Notes under the pieces: model-generated
The model's input: the letters and a program-made list of their open reading frames with translations, nothing else
What the model was told of the DNA's origin: nothing
The model's database searches: none
Source: an uncultured Butyricicoccus sp.
GTDB lineage: Bacteria > Bacillota > Clostridia > Oscillospirales > Butyricicoccaceae
Assembly: GCA_900547195.1 (NCBI GenBank)
Contig: URFQ01000011.1
Span: 1 to 43,279, forward strand
DNA: 43,279 nucleotides
Direction: 5' to 3'
Part shown: piece after piece, positions 7,374 through 15,512 of the stretch
Numbering within the stretch: the stretch's first letter is position 1
Layout: every line of letters starts with the position of its first letter
Translations under genes and position numbers: made by a program

Positions 7374-7898
7374 ATGAAAGCAGTAAAATGGCTGAACCGC
7401 CACGCGGAAGAAGTTGTGCTTGTGGCAATGCTCATCCTGATGCTTCTAATCGAAGTGGCTCAGATCTTCATGCGCCGCATCGTGGGCTCGTCGCTTTCGT
7501 GGGCGGAAGAGGTCGTGCGCTACCAGTTTGTCTGGTCGGGCTTTCTCAGCATCAGCTTCACGATCCAGAATCAATCTGCCATGCGTCTGACCATGGCGGT
7601 CGCCGCGTTGCCGCGCATGCTGCGCCATGTGTGCATCGCTGCGGTCTACATTATGCTGACCGTCTTTTTCGGCTACATGTCCGCGGTAGCATTCGTACAG
7701 CTCGGCTCCATGCATCAGACGAGCGCCGCGCTCGGCATGCCGATGGTTTACGTATATCTCGCGCCGCTCGTTGGCTTTGTGCTGACAACCGTCCGCAGCA
7801 TGCAGGCGCTTGCGGTCATCTTCAAGGGCTTCGGCAAGCCCAATGACCATGATATCGTCATTAACACCAAACCCGAGGAAGGAGGCGCAGCCGAATGA
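7374..7898 (+). CDS. dctQ: TRAP transporter small membrane subunit (DctQ family)
   Basis: 174 residues with four predicted membrane segments and the DctQ hallmark SWAEEVVRYQFVWSGFLS (about residues 43-60). It forms the membrane part of a tripartite ATP-independent periplasmic transporter together with the large subunit encoded next. The open frame extends upstream of 7374, but AAGGAGG at about 7360-7366 fixes the start at this ATG. Its stop overlaps the DctM start by four bases (ATGA). TRAP transporters use a Na+ or H+ gradient to import organic acids, so the cargo is probably an acid. Confidence 0.9.
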   Translation: MKAVKWLNRHAEEVVLVAMLILMLLIEVAQIFMRRIVGSSLSWAEEVVRYQFVWSGFLSISFTIQNQSAMRLTMAVAALPRMLRHVCIAAVYIMLTVFFGYMSAVAFVQLGSMHQTSAALGMPMVYVYLAPLVGFVLTTVRSMQALAVIFKGFGKPNDHDIVINTKPEEGGAAE

Positions 7899-9184
7899 TC
7901 GGAGCAGTTTTCGCAGGCATGCTCGTGCTGCTTGTGCTCGCAGTCCCCATCTGCGTGGTCATCGCTATGATCTCGCTCATTCCCTATGGTCTGGACGCGA
8001 CCTTTGCAGCCAGCCCTATGTTCATTCTCCGCAATATGGTGTCTGGTCTGGATTCCATCACGCTGATCGCCATCCCCATGTTCGTGCTTTCCGGTATCAT
8101 CATGGCGCGCGGCGGCATTTCCAAAAAACTGTTCAACGTATTTTCGTACTTCATCGGCGATAAGACCGGCGGTCTGCCGTGCGCGGTTGTCATCACCTGT
8201 CTGTTCTACGGCGCCATTTCCGGCTCGGCTCCGGCGACTACTGCTGCGGTCGGCGCGATGACCATCCCGATTCTGGTCGGGCTCGGCTATGATTTGACCT
8301 TCTGCGCCGCGCTCGTTGCGATTTCGGGCGGTCTCGGCGTTATCATCCCGCCGTCCATCCCGTTTATCCTGTATTCGATGAACTCGGGCGCGTCGGTCGG
8401 CGAGCTATTCATCGCGGGCATTCTACCCGGCATTCTCATCGGTGTGTGCCTGATGCTCTACTCGATCTATTATTGCAAAAAGCACGGCGAGGACAAGGGC
8501 AAACTGCGCGAAAACATTAAGGATTTGCGCGAGCAGGGCTTCCTCAAGGTGTTTATGGACTCCTTCTGGGCGCTTTTGAGCCCGGTGATCATTCTCGGCT
8601 CGATCTACGGCGGCATCTGCACTCCGACCGAAGCCGCGGTCATTTCGGTCATCTACGCGCTTGTGATCTGCCTGTTCGTCTACAAAACGCTCGCATGGAA
8701 TGAGATATACGCCGTCCTGCGCGAAGGTGTGGAGACCTATGCCCCCATTTTGTTCATCCTCGGCGCAGCGCAGGCATTCAGCCGCGTGCTGACCCTGACT
8801 CAGGCGCCGCAGATGCTCGCAGAAACCATGGGCTCCGCGTTCTCCTCCAAGGTTGCGCTCATCCTCATCATCAACGTGTTCCTGCTCTTTGTCGGCATGG
8901 TCATGGACACCGGCCCGGCGATCCTGATTCTGACCCCCATCCTCGTGCCAATTGTCAAGGCAGCCGGCATCGACCCGGTACACTTCGGTGTCATCATGAT
9001 CGTCAACCTCGCCATTGGCTTCGTCACCCCGCCGATCGGCAACAACCTGTATGTCGCATCCACGCTCACCAAGTTACCGGTCACGTCTATCGCAAAAAAA
9101 GCAATGCCGTTTATGGCCGCGTTCTTCATTGCACTGATGATCATCACCTTTGTGCCGCAGGTTTCACTGCTGCTTGTGCGGTAA
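7895..9184 (+). CDS. dctM: TRAP transporter large permease subunit (DctM family)
   Basis: 429 residues, full length for DctM, with about twelve membrane helices. The segments GAISGSAPATTAAVGAMTIP (about residues 107-126) and GLGVIIPPSIPFILY, and later TPPIGNNLYVAS, match the two pseudo-symmetric substrate and ion sites of the ion-transporter superfamily. It is coupled by a four-base overlap to dctQ and followed 12 bases later by the binding protein, so all three subunits are present and adjacent. No disruptions were seen. Confidence 0.94.
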   Translation: MIGAVFAGMLVLLVLAVPICVVIAMISLIPYGLDATFAASPMFILRNMVSGLDSITLIAIPMFVLSGIIMARGGISKKLFNVFSYFIGDKTGGLPCAVVITCLFYGAISGSAPATTAAVGAMTIPILVGLGYDLTFCAALVAISGGLGVIIPPSIPFILYSMNSGASVGELFIAGILPGILIGVCLMLYSIYYCKKHGEDKGKLRENIKDLREQGFLKVFMDSFWALLSPVIILGSIYGGICTPTEAAVISVIYALVICLFVYKTLAWNEIYAVLREGVETYAPILFILGAAQAFSRVLTLTQAPQMLAETMGSAFSSKVALILIINVFLLFVGMVMDTGPAILILTPILVPIVKAAGIDPVHFGVIMIVNLAIGFVTPPIGNNLYVASTLTKLPVTSIAKKAMPFMAAFFIALMIITFVPQVSLLLVR

Positions 9185-9195
9185 GGAGGAAGGAA

Positions 9196-10245
9196 ATGAA
9201 AAGACTTCACAAACTGCTCGCCCTTGCGCTCACCGGCGGTATGCTGGCGACCAGCGCGGCCTGCGAGCCGCTGGACGCGGTTGCCAGCCCGGATGAAGAA
9301 GGCAAGCTGGTTGTCAGCGTCGCATACGACTCCCAGCCCGACTCGGTCACCGGCATCATCGCCTCCACGCTCGCCAATATGCTCGAAGAGAAGAGCGGCG
9401 GCAAGATCACCGCGCACGTTTATCCGTCCGGCCAGCTCGGCTCGGATAAGGAGCTGATCCAGAGCTGTATTTCGGGCGATGTAGAATTCGTCGTGCAAAA
9501 CCACTCCGCACAGGTCAACGACATCACGGGCGCCAAGGTGCTGGACATGCCGTACTTATTCCCAAACATCGACATTGCCCGCGAAGCGCTCGACGACCCG
9601 GAATTCCGGGGAGTCTATGACGCGCTGTATCCCGAGGTCGGCCTCAAGCTGCTCATGATCTCCGATATGGGCTACCGCCAGACCTCGTCGAGCCGCAAGC
9701 TGGAAACCCTCGAGGATTTTAAGGGCCTGGATATCCGCACCATGGAAAACCCGATCCATATCGCGCTGTGGAAGGCGCTCGGCGCGAACCCCACCCCGAT
9801 GAACCGCGGCGAAGTGTTCCTCGCCTTGCAGCAGGGCCTGCTGATGGCGCAGGAAGATCCGTATGTCAACTTTCTGCTCAACAACTATCAGGAAGTACAG
9901 AAATACGCGGTTGCCACCAACCATCTGTTTCACGACATCACGGTCATCACAAACGACCGTTTTTATCAGGAGCTGCCGGACGAATACCGAGGCTGGATCG
10001 ACGAATGCTGCGAGGAATTGCTGCCCCTCTCTCGTGAAAAGTCCGACGTCATCAACAGCGAAGACGACCTGATTGCCGCCGGTATGGAAGTCGTCCATCT
10101 GTCCGACGAGGTCTTCAACCAGATATCCGCCCTTGAGGAAGAAAAGGTCTGGCCAATGATCCGCGCCGAGGTCGGCGACGAGCTGACCGACGCTCTGCTG
10201 GATGCGGTCGAACGTGCCAAGCAGAAATACGGCTACGTCAAGTAA
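9196..10245 (+). CDS. dctP: TRAP transporter substrate-binding lipoprotein (DctP family)
   Basis: 349 residues. A lipoprotein signal peptide ends at Cys23 (LATSAAC), so the protein is probably anchored outside the membrane by lipid, as expected in a Gram-positive. The DctP fold follows, with conserved PSGQLGSDKELIQSCISGDVEF pieces around 77-98. Arg181 in LDIRTMENP is the likely carboxylate-binding arginine of the family. The usual G-x-x-D-G-x-E-N-P signature appears here as GLLMAQEDP, a small departure that may reflect a different substrate. It ends the operon and converges on the AraC gene. Confidence 0.92.
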   Translation: MKRLHKLLALALTGGMLATSAACEPLDAVASPDEEGKLVVSVAYDSQPDSVTGIIASTLANMLEEKSGGKITAHVYPSGQLGSDKELIQSCISGDVEFVVQNHSAQVNDITGAKVLDMPYLFPNIDIAREALDDPEFRGVYDALYPEVGLKLLMISDMGYRQTSSSRKLETLEDFKGLDIRTMENPIHIALWKALGANPTPMNRGEVFLALQQGLLMAQEDPYVNFLLNNYQEVQKYAVATNHLFHDITVITNDRFYQELPDEYRGWIDECCEELLPLSREKSDVINSEDDLIAAGMEVVHLSDEVFNQISALEEEKVWPMIRAEVGDELTDALLDAVERAKQKYGYVK

Positions 10246-10252
10246 AAAGCGT

Positions 10253-10281
10253 GAAAAGCGGCCCAGGGAAACCGGGGCCGC
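10253..10281 (-). terminator. Terminator between dctP and the AraC-type gene
   Basis: GCGGCCC and GGGCCGC form a strong stem around a GGAAACC-containing loop (10258-10281). On the minus strand it is followed by TTTTCACGCTTTTT, so it best terminates the AraC transcript. The stem may also stop transcription coming from dctP. Confidence 0.75.
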
Positions 10282-10288
10282 AATAAAA

Positions 10289-11191
10289 TCAGGCAAACAG
10301 AGAGGATTCATCCGGTTTGACTGTGGTATATTGTTCACGGAACGCCTGCGGATGCAGTCCGATGTGCTTGGTAAACAGCTTGGTGAAATGGTACGGATTT
10401 TCATACCCGACCGCCCGCGCGATGGTGCTGACCGAATGGTTCGTGCGAATAAGCTGCCATTGGGCGTCCGACATGCGGCGGCTGATCTGATAATTGATTG
10501 GCGAGATGCCGAATTCGGTCGTGAACAGATGTGCCAGATGGCTTGCGCTCACGTGGAACTGCGCGGCCAGTTGCTCAATCTTGATCGCAGAACGATAGTT
10601 TTTGTCGATATAATGCAGCACGTCCAGCGCAGTCTGGCGGCGGGCGGTTTCTTTCTGCGTCATCGCCCGATGGGAGTCGTTGTGTTCGACCATGCGGTGC
10701 ACGATCAGCAGCAGCGACAACCCGAGCACATGCGTCAGATCGTGGGTATAGTCGCTGGTCGAATCCTGCGTGTATGCGGTCAGAATACGTTCGAGCATCA
10801 GACGGATGGCTTCTCCGGACTCTCCCGATGTATTATAGTACGGATACGTGCCCGGTGAGATGATATATCCCTGCGGCAGATCGTCCAATTTCACGCCCGT
10901 CATGGTCAACGTCCATGCGTCCAGCGCGTCGTTGGGGTCGGAAAGCACCGAGTGAACGGTATTGGGATTCATAATCAGCACATCGCCCTTCCCGGCGTGA
11001 AACACCGAACCGTTTACCGTATAGATGCCCTGCCCACCCGCCACGTAGATGATCTCCGACAGGTTTTCGTGAGAATGGAAATTGAAGATCCAGTTCGGGT
11101 TACCAAACACGTGCGTAATCTCTGTGATTTGAAAATCCCGATTCTCTGAAAGAAATGTTGAAGGTTGTTTCTCAAAGCGCAGCTTGATCAA
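10289..11191 (-). CDS. AraC-family transcriptional regulator with N-terminal cupin
   Basis: About 300 residues. The first half is a cupin sensor domain (HSHENLSEIIYVAGGQGIYTV around residues 37-57). The C-terminal 100 residues hold the two helix-turn-helix motifs of AraC proteins (IKIEQLAAQFHVSASHLAHLF and VSTIARAVGYENPYHFTKLF). In-frame starts are ATG at 11212 and TTG at 11191. The GGGAGG at about 11200 lies within the ATG version but is well spaced for the TTG, which I prefer. It is divergent from the hydroxypyruvate-isomerase operon and converges on the TRAP operon, so it probably activates one or both in response to the imported compound. Confidence 0.88.
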   Translation of the reverse strand: MIKLRFEKQPSTFLSENRDFQITEITHVFGNPNWIFNFHSHENLSEIIYVAGGQGIYTVNGSVFHAGKGDVLIMNPNTVHSVLSDPNDALDAWTLTMTGVKLDDLPQGYIISPGTYPYYNTSGESGEAIRLMLERILTAYTQDSTSDYTHDLTHVLGLSLLLIVHRMVEHNDSHRAMTQKETARRQTALDVLHYIDKNYRSAIKIEQLAAQFHVSASHLAHLFTTEFGISPINYQISRRMSDAQWQLIRTNHSVSTIARAVGYENPYHFTKLFTKHIGLHPQAFREQYTTVKPDESSLFA

Positions 11192-11294
11192 AGCATATTC
11201 CTCCCTTTGCATTCATCTCTGTTCCTGATTATTGTATTGCATTTGGCAAAAAGAATCAAGTCTCAAACATTTTTGCGAAAGGAAGCGATTTATT

Positions 11295-12074
11295 ATGAAA
11301 AAGTCCATCTGTATTGAGAAAATTTTTCTCGAATATGATTTTTACGCCCGTTTCGCCAAAGTCGCGGAGGCGGGCTTCCAGTACGTTGAGTTCGGCTACT
11401 GGCCGGGCCGCGACATCAGCCGTATCAAGGCGGAGTGCGACAAGCACGGCCTAACCGTGACCACATTCTCGGCTGACTTCAAGGCTTCCCTAATCGTGCC
11501 GGAGGATCGCGCGGAGTTTGTCGATTATGTCGCAAAGTCCATCGAAGTGGCCAAGAAGCTGGGCTGCAAGAATCTTGTGATCCACTCGCAGGCCATGGAC
11601 GATACCGGCAAGTTCACGCATGACGGCAGCGATCTCGACGAGGTTGTCAAGCTGTACAGCGCAGCGCTCGCTGCGCAGGACGCGGCCAAGCTGGCTGAGA
11701 AAGCGGGCGTAACTCTTGTGCTCGAAGCGGTCAACAACATCTCGAAGCCGGGTTACTACATGACCACCAGCAACTTTACCGGCAACCTGTGCAAGGTCGT
11801 CGGCTCTCCCAACCTAAAGATCTTGTACGACATCTGGCATATGCAGCAGATGGAGGGCAATATGGTCACGAACCTGCGCAAATACGGCGATGTGCTCGGC
11901 TATATTCACGTTGGCGACTGCCCAGAGCGTCATGAACCGGGTACCGGCGAGATCAACTTTGATAAGATCAAGCATGTGGTCTGCGATGAACTGGGTCTGG
12001 ACATCGTGTGGGGCTTTGAGCTTGATCCTGAAATATCTTCAGCCGACTGCGTGGAAAAACTTAAGGCATTTTAA
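11295..12074 (+). CDS. Hydroxypyruvate isomerase-family TIM-barrel protein
   Basis: 259 residues. The late part reads LEAVNN, LYDIWHMQ, GYIHVGDCPERHEPGTGEIN, which is the pattern of hydroxypyruvate isomerase (Hyi) and 2-oxo-tetronate isomerase (OtnI). Metal ligands are Glu144, Asp179, His205 and Glu242. Hyi interconverts hydroxypyruvate and tartronate semialdehyde, the latter being a possible substrate of the reductase encoded at 6398. The start at 11295 has AAAGGA upstream; an earlier in-frame start (11232) lacks a site. It is the first gene of the operon divergent from araC. No glyoxylate carboligase, DUF1537 kinase or aldolase is present, so the pathway is not the textbook one. Confidence 0.78.
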   Translation: MKKSICIEKIFLEYDFYARFAKVAEAGFQYVEFGYWPGRDISRIKAECDKHGLTVTTFSADFKASLIVPEDRAEFVDYVAKSIEVAKKLGCKNLVIHSQAMDDTGKFTHDGSDLDEVVKLYSAALAAQDAAKLAEKAGVTLVLEAVNNISKPGYYMTTSNFTGNLCKVVGSPNLKILYDIWHMQQMEGNMVTNLRKYGDVLGYIHVGDCPERHEPGTGEINFDKIKHVVCDELGLDIVWGFELDPEISSADCVEKLKAF

Positions 12075-12077
12075 GCC

Positions 12078-12989
12078 ATGCGCGCCGATTGGAGAGCCTG
12101 TTTTTGCCCTGCTATCGCGGTTTCCGCGTGGGGTAGCCTATATGTGGTCAGCAAGCCCGTTCTCGGCGTGATCCCGCCGTTCACGCTGGTGCTGCTGCGT
12201 TATTTGCTGGCGCTCACGGTCCTGCTGCCGCTGGCGATCCGAATCTGCCGCAGGGACGGCATCCGTATTGCGAGGGCGGATCGGAGCAACTTTCTGTTCA
12301 TCGGCATCGCGGGCTACGGTATTGCGACTGGAGCGCAGTTTGTCGGCACACGCCTGTCCAGCGCCTCGGTTGCCTCGCTGATCAATTCCATGAATCCGGT
12401 TACCATTGCAATATTCGCCGCGTTGCTGCTGGGGGAACGCCTGACCCGGACGCGGCTTGCTGCACTCGCCGCTGTGATTGCGGGTGCGTTCGTCATTCTC
12501 GGCGATCAGCTCGCTTCCGGGCAGGCGGCCGGCATTGCGGTCTCGCTGCTTTCAGTCTGCCTGTGGTCGCTGATGTCAGTACGGGTCCGCGCACTGAGCG
12601 GTAAATATCCACCGCTTGTCATCACCGCCGCAGCGCTTCTGATTGCTGGAATCTGCCTGATTCCTGTATCTGCGATCGAACTGTCGTACGGTTTTGGAAA
12701 CCTTTCAAGCTGGAGCTGGAAGCTTGCGCTGCCAGTACTGTATATGGGGCTGGTCTGTACCGCTTTGTCACAACTGCTCTGGAATCTCGGCCTTTGTTAT
12801 CTTGAAGCCAGCCGCTGCGGCCTGTTTTATCCCTTACAGCCTGTAATCTCGACCATTTTAGGCGTACTCATTCTGCATGAACAGATCAGCATCCGTTTCT
12901 TTTTCGGTGGTGCGCTCATCATCGGCGAAATTTTATGCAATATTTTCTCAGATAAACACACCAAAACTTCAAGGAGGAATTTCTTATGA
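12078..12989 (+). CDS. DMT-superfamily (EamA) membrane transporter
   Basis: 303 residues with ten predicted membrane helices in two EamA repeats. Each repeat has the characteristic end: NSMNPVTIAIFAALLLGERLTRTRLAALAAVIAGAFVILG in the first and YPLQPVISTILGVLILHEQISIRFFFGGALIIGEIL in the second. Proteins of this type export metabolites or take up small solutes. It starts 3 bases after the isomerase stop without a good ribosome-binding site, so translation is probably coupled. Its stop overlaps the next start (ATGA). It may export a side product of the pathway. Confidence 0.85.
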   Translation: MRADWRACFCPAIAVSAWGSLYVVSKPVLGVIPPFTLVLLRYLLALTVLLPLAIRICRRDGIRIARADRSNFLFIGIAGYGIATGAQFVGTRLSSASVASLINSMNPVTIAIFAALLLGERLTRTRLAALAAVIAGAFVILGDQLASGQAAGIAVSLLSVCLWSLMSVRVRALSGKYPPLVITAAALLIAGICLIPVSAIELSYGFGNLSSWSWKLALPVLYMGLVCTALSQLLWNLGLCYLEASRCGLFYPLQPVISTILGVLILHEQISIRFFFGGALIIGEILCNIFSDKHTKTSRRNFL

Positions 12990-13273
12990 TTGTAACGATT
13001 GCAAGACAGGTCATCAAGCCGGAGTGCTTTGACGCATACCACGCGCTGGCAAAGGAACTGGCCGAAGCATCCCGTACGGAGGCGGGCTGCGCAGGCTATC
13101 GCTCGGTGCAGGCTGAGGAGGACAATCGCGTGCATCTGTTCATCGAGTGCTGGAAGGATCAGAAGGCCATTGACATCCACTGCGCAACCGAGCATTTCAC
13201 GCGCATTGTGCCGCGGTTTGCGGAGATGTTTGCAGACGCAGAGGTCGTGACCCGCTATCTGGTTAACGCATAA
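12986..13273 (+). CDS. Antibiotic biosynthesis monooxygenase (ABM)-domain protein
   Basis: 95 residues, a single ABM ferredoxin-like fold of the YgiN/LsrG type: MIVTIARQVIKPECFDAYHAL, an acidic central helix, RSVQAEEDNRVHLFIECWKDQKAIDIHC, then the C-terminal HFTRIVPRF. Relatives include quinol monooxygenases and isomerases acting on small carbonyl compounds such as phospho-AI-2 (LsrG). In an anaerobe a cofactor-free isomerase or mutarotase role is more likely than oxygenation, but that is inference. GGAGG precedes the ATG, and one base separates its stop from the AroE-like gene. Confidence 0.8.
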   Translation: MIVTIARQVIKPECFDAYHALAKELAEASRTEAGCAGYRSVQAEEDNRVHLFIECWKDQKAIDIHCATEHFTRIVPRFAEMFADAEVVTRYLVNA

Positions 13274-13274
13274 C

Positions 13275-14126
13275 ATGGAGATCTCTGCACGTACTAAATG
13301 GGTCGCGCTGCTTGGCAAACCGCTCGGATTCAGCAAATCGCCTGCAATGCAAAACCATGCGTTCGCCGCAGCCGGGGTGGATGCGGTCTATCTTCCCGCC
13401 GAATGCGAGGAGGATCAGCTTGCAGCAATCTTGTCCGCGGCGCGTTGTCTGCCGTTTTTAGGGCTGGCAGTCACCAAGCCGTATAAAGTTAAGATTTTGT
13501 CTTATCTGGATGCCGTCGACCCTGCTGCCATGCAGATCGGCTCGTGCAACACCGTGAAGCTGGAAAGCGGCCGCCTGATCGGCTACAACACCGACGGCAT
13601 CGGCTTTGCAGACGCGCTCGCGGAACAGGCTGCGCTCGCCGGCAAAACCATGCTCATCCTTGGTGCGGGCGGCACGGCGCGAGCGCTCAGCTTTGCCTGC
13701 GCATCGCGTGGTATGGCGCGTATCCTGGTTGCAAACCGCACTGCACAAAAGGCGCAGACGCTGGCATACGATCTTTCGGCCGGAACAAGCGTGCAGGCCG
13801 AGGCCCTGTCGTTTGATTCTGATACGCTGGGGCGCGCGATGGACTGCGTGGATATTCTGGTCAATGCGACTGGCATTGGCATGCAGCCGCATGAAGGGCA
13901 ATCGCCCATTGCCGCGAATTGTCTGCTGCCGCGCGTGCTTGTCTGCGATCTGGCGTATAATCCGCCCGCGACCCGGCTGCTGCTTGATGCAGAGCAGATC
14001 GGCTGCCGCATAATGAATGGTCTCAAAATGGCGGTTTATCAGGGCGTGCGCCAGTTTGAGATCCTAACCGACCGGCGCGCGCCGTTTGAAGAAATGCTTC
14101 AGGTCATGAAGCGGGCGTTACCGTAA
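13275..14126 (+). CDS. aroE: Shikimate/quinate dehydrogenase family protein (AroE paralogue)
   Basis: 283 residues. Substrate-site residues of shikimate dehydrogenase are all present: Ser20 and Ser22 (GFSKSPAMQN), catalytic Lys71 (VTKPYK), Asn92 (GSCNTV) and catalytic Asp107 (YNTDGIG). The nucleotide site has GAGGTARAL and ANRT; the NRT motif favours NADP. The family reduces 3-dehydroshikimate to shikimate (AroE) or works on quinate (YdiB). It ends a catabolic-looking operon with a TIM-barrel isomerase, an exporter and an ABM protein, away from other aromatic-biosynthesis genes, so I suspect a catabolic paralogue. A housekeeping role cannot be excluded. Confidence 0.85.
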   Translation: MEISARTKWVALLGKPLGFSKSPAMQNHAFAAAGVDAVYLPAECEEDQLAAILSAARCLPFLGLAVTKPYKVKILSYLDAVDPAAMQIGSCNTVKLESGRLIGYNTDGIGFADALAEQAALAGKTMLILGAGGTARALSFACASRGMARILVANRTAQKAQTLAYDLSAGTSVQAEALSFDSDTLGRAMDCVDILVNATGIGMQPHEGQSPIAANCLLPRVLVCDLAYNPPATRLLLDAEQIGCRIMNGLKMAVYQGVRQFEILTDRRAPFEEMLQVMKRALP

Positions 14127-14170
14127 AGAGACGGGCGGTTTGACCGTCCTTCTCATATTTTGGAGGGGAA

Positions 14171-14713
14171 ATGACATACATTCTGTTATATTTTGCCTTT
14201 CTGCGGCTCGGCGCTTTTACCTTCGGCGGCGGACTCGCCATGTTGCCGCTCTTGCGGCAGGAGGCCGTCGAGCGGTACGCCTGGGTAACCGAAGAGGAAC
14301 TCATTGACATGTACGCAGTCGCACAGTGCGCGCCCGGTATTATTGCGGTCAATACCTCGGTCATGGCCGGCTATCGCATTGCGGGATTCGGCGGCGTGCT
14401 GGCCGCGGTTCTGGGGCAGATCACTTCTCCCATGTGTGTGATCACGATCATTGCCGCGCTGTTCTGGCATCTCACCGATTCGGCAGCGTTTCAGCATGCG
14501 CTGGCCGGGATCGGCGCGATGGTTTGCGTGCTGTTGACAAACACGGTATGGACAATGGGAAAAAAGAGCATTCGGGATGCATTTACAGCAGTGATTTGTA
14601 TCCTCGCCTTTGCCGCGGACATGGCATTTAATCTGCCGATAATACTGCCGACGCTGTGCGGCGGCTCGATCGCCGTGATCTATGCAATGCTTACCGGGAG
14701 GTGGCACGGATGA
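14171..14713 (+). CDS. Chromate transporter, first half (short-chain CHR protein)
   Basis: 180 residues, one CHR domain with about six membrane helices. The start LRLGAFTFGGGLAMLPLLRQE and the QCAPGIIAVNTSVMAGY segment are family hallmarks. Short CHR proteins come as tandem pairs that act together, and the partner starts in the last bases of this gene (ATGA overlap at 14710-14713). The family exports chromate in some bacteria, but the natural substrate in gut anaerobes is unknown. TGGAGGGG lies upstream of the ATG. Confidence 0.87.
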   Translation: MTYILLYFAFLRLGAFTFGGGLAMLPLLRQEAVERYAWVTEEELIDMYAVAQCAPGIIAVNTSVMAGYRIAGFGGVLAAVLGQITSPMCVITIIAALFWHLTDSAAFQHALAGIGAMVCVLLTNTVWTMGKKSIRDAFTAVICILAFAADMAFNLPIILPTLCGGSIAVIYAMLTGRWHG

Positions 14714-15252
14714 CCGGTCTGGAACTTTTTCTGAATTTTGCACGTATTGCCGCCTGTACGCTGGGCGGCGGTTCGGCCACCATTCCGTTTTTGATGGAGC
14801 TTCCGGAAAAATACGACTGGGTGACCGTGGAACAGCTTGCCGGCATCATTGCGGTCGGTGAGAGTGCGCCCGGTCCGGGCGGCGTCAACATGGCGAGCTA
14901 CATCGGCTATGAAGCCGCCGGCATTCCGGGGGTTTTGAGCGCGGTCGCCGGATTGTGTCTGCCGAGCATCGTGATTGTGAGCATCATCGCAATCTGTCTG
15001 CATGGTTTTCAACACCACCCGGCGGTGGGGCAGTTTTTCTATGGATTACGTCCTGCGGTGGTTGCAGCGATTGCCGTAGCTGTCATCAATCTCATGGGGC
15101 TGATGCTGGTGCGGGAGCATCTGCCGTATGGCCGCGCGCTTTGTGTTTATATCGCAGGCCTGATTATCACACATTTCCCGCGGTGTAAGCAAGTCCCATT
15201 GATCCTCTGGATTATAGCCGCAGGTGCAACTGGAGCAATTTTTCAGTTCTAA
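14710..15252 (+). CDS. Chromate transporter, second half (short-chain CHR protein)
   Basis: 180 residues, the partner of the preceding gene: LNFARIAACTLGGGSATIPFLMELPEKYDW and GESAPGPGGVNMASYIGYEAAG. The ATG at 14710 overlaps the previous stop, and a GGGAGGTGG lies just upstream. The frame extends further 5', but that stretch is the other gene read in another phase. Together the two halves make a complete CHR pair. The hairpin at 15322 lies about 70 bases after the stop. Confidence 0.87.
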   Translation: MTGLELFLNFARIAACTLGGGSATIPFLMELPEKYDWVTVEQLAGIIAVGESAPGPGGVNMASYIGYEAAGIPGVLSAVAGLCLPSIVIVSIIAICLHGFQHHPAVGQFFYGLRPAVVAAIAVAVINLMGLMLVREHLPYGRALCVYIAGLIITHFPRCKQVPLILWIIAAGATGAIFQF

Positions 15253-15321
15253 TTTTTTATGGTACATCCCGACAAATCCTTTGTTTTTGCGTTTACGTTC
15301 CACAGCAAAGCTCCTGTTCTC

Positions 15322-15367
15322 AAGAAGGAAATCCCGGCATTCTTTACGAACCGGGGATTTCCTTCTT
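15322..15367 (+). terminator. Long hairpin between the CHR genes and yebC
   Basis: AAGAAGGAAATCCCGG pairs with CCGGGGATTTCCTTCTT (one bulge) around a short loop. There is no long T run afterwards. The loop and right arm share a 20-base stretch with the tRNA-Leu terminator at 4896-4932 with one mismatch. Confidence 0.65.
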
Positions 15368-15457
15368 GGTCGGATACCGAAAATCGCATTTTTTGCTTGC
15401 CTGGATTTTACGTTTTGCAGATGAATCATGACTTCCTCTTGCACTTTCGGTGATTTT

Positions 15458-15484
15458 TTGATAAAATTACAAATAGAATATAAT
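15458..15484 (+). promoter_or_regulatory. Putative promoter of yebC
   Basis: TTGATA at 15458-15463 and a perfect TATAAT at 15479-15484; the 15-base spacing is shorter than usual. The start codon lies 29 bases after the -10 box, with AAGGAG between. Confidence 0.5.
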
Positions 15485-15512
15485 TTTTTCTTAGATATAA
15501 GGAGCGAACAAG

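Noticed and set aside
14171..15252. A frameshift breaking one long chromate transporter into two.
   Set aside because: Each half has its own start, ribosome-binding site and complete CHR domain. Tandem short CHR pairs are a normal form of the family.
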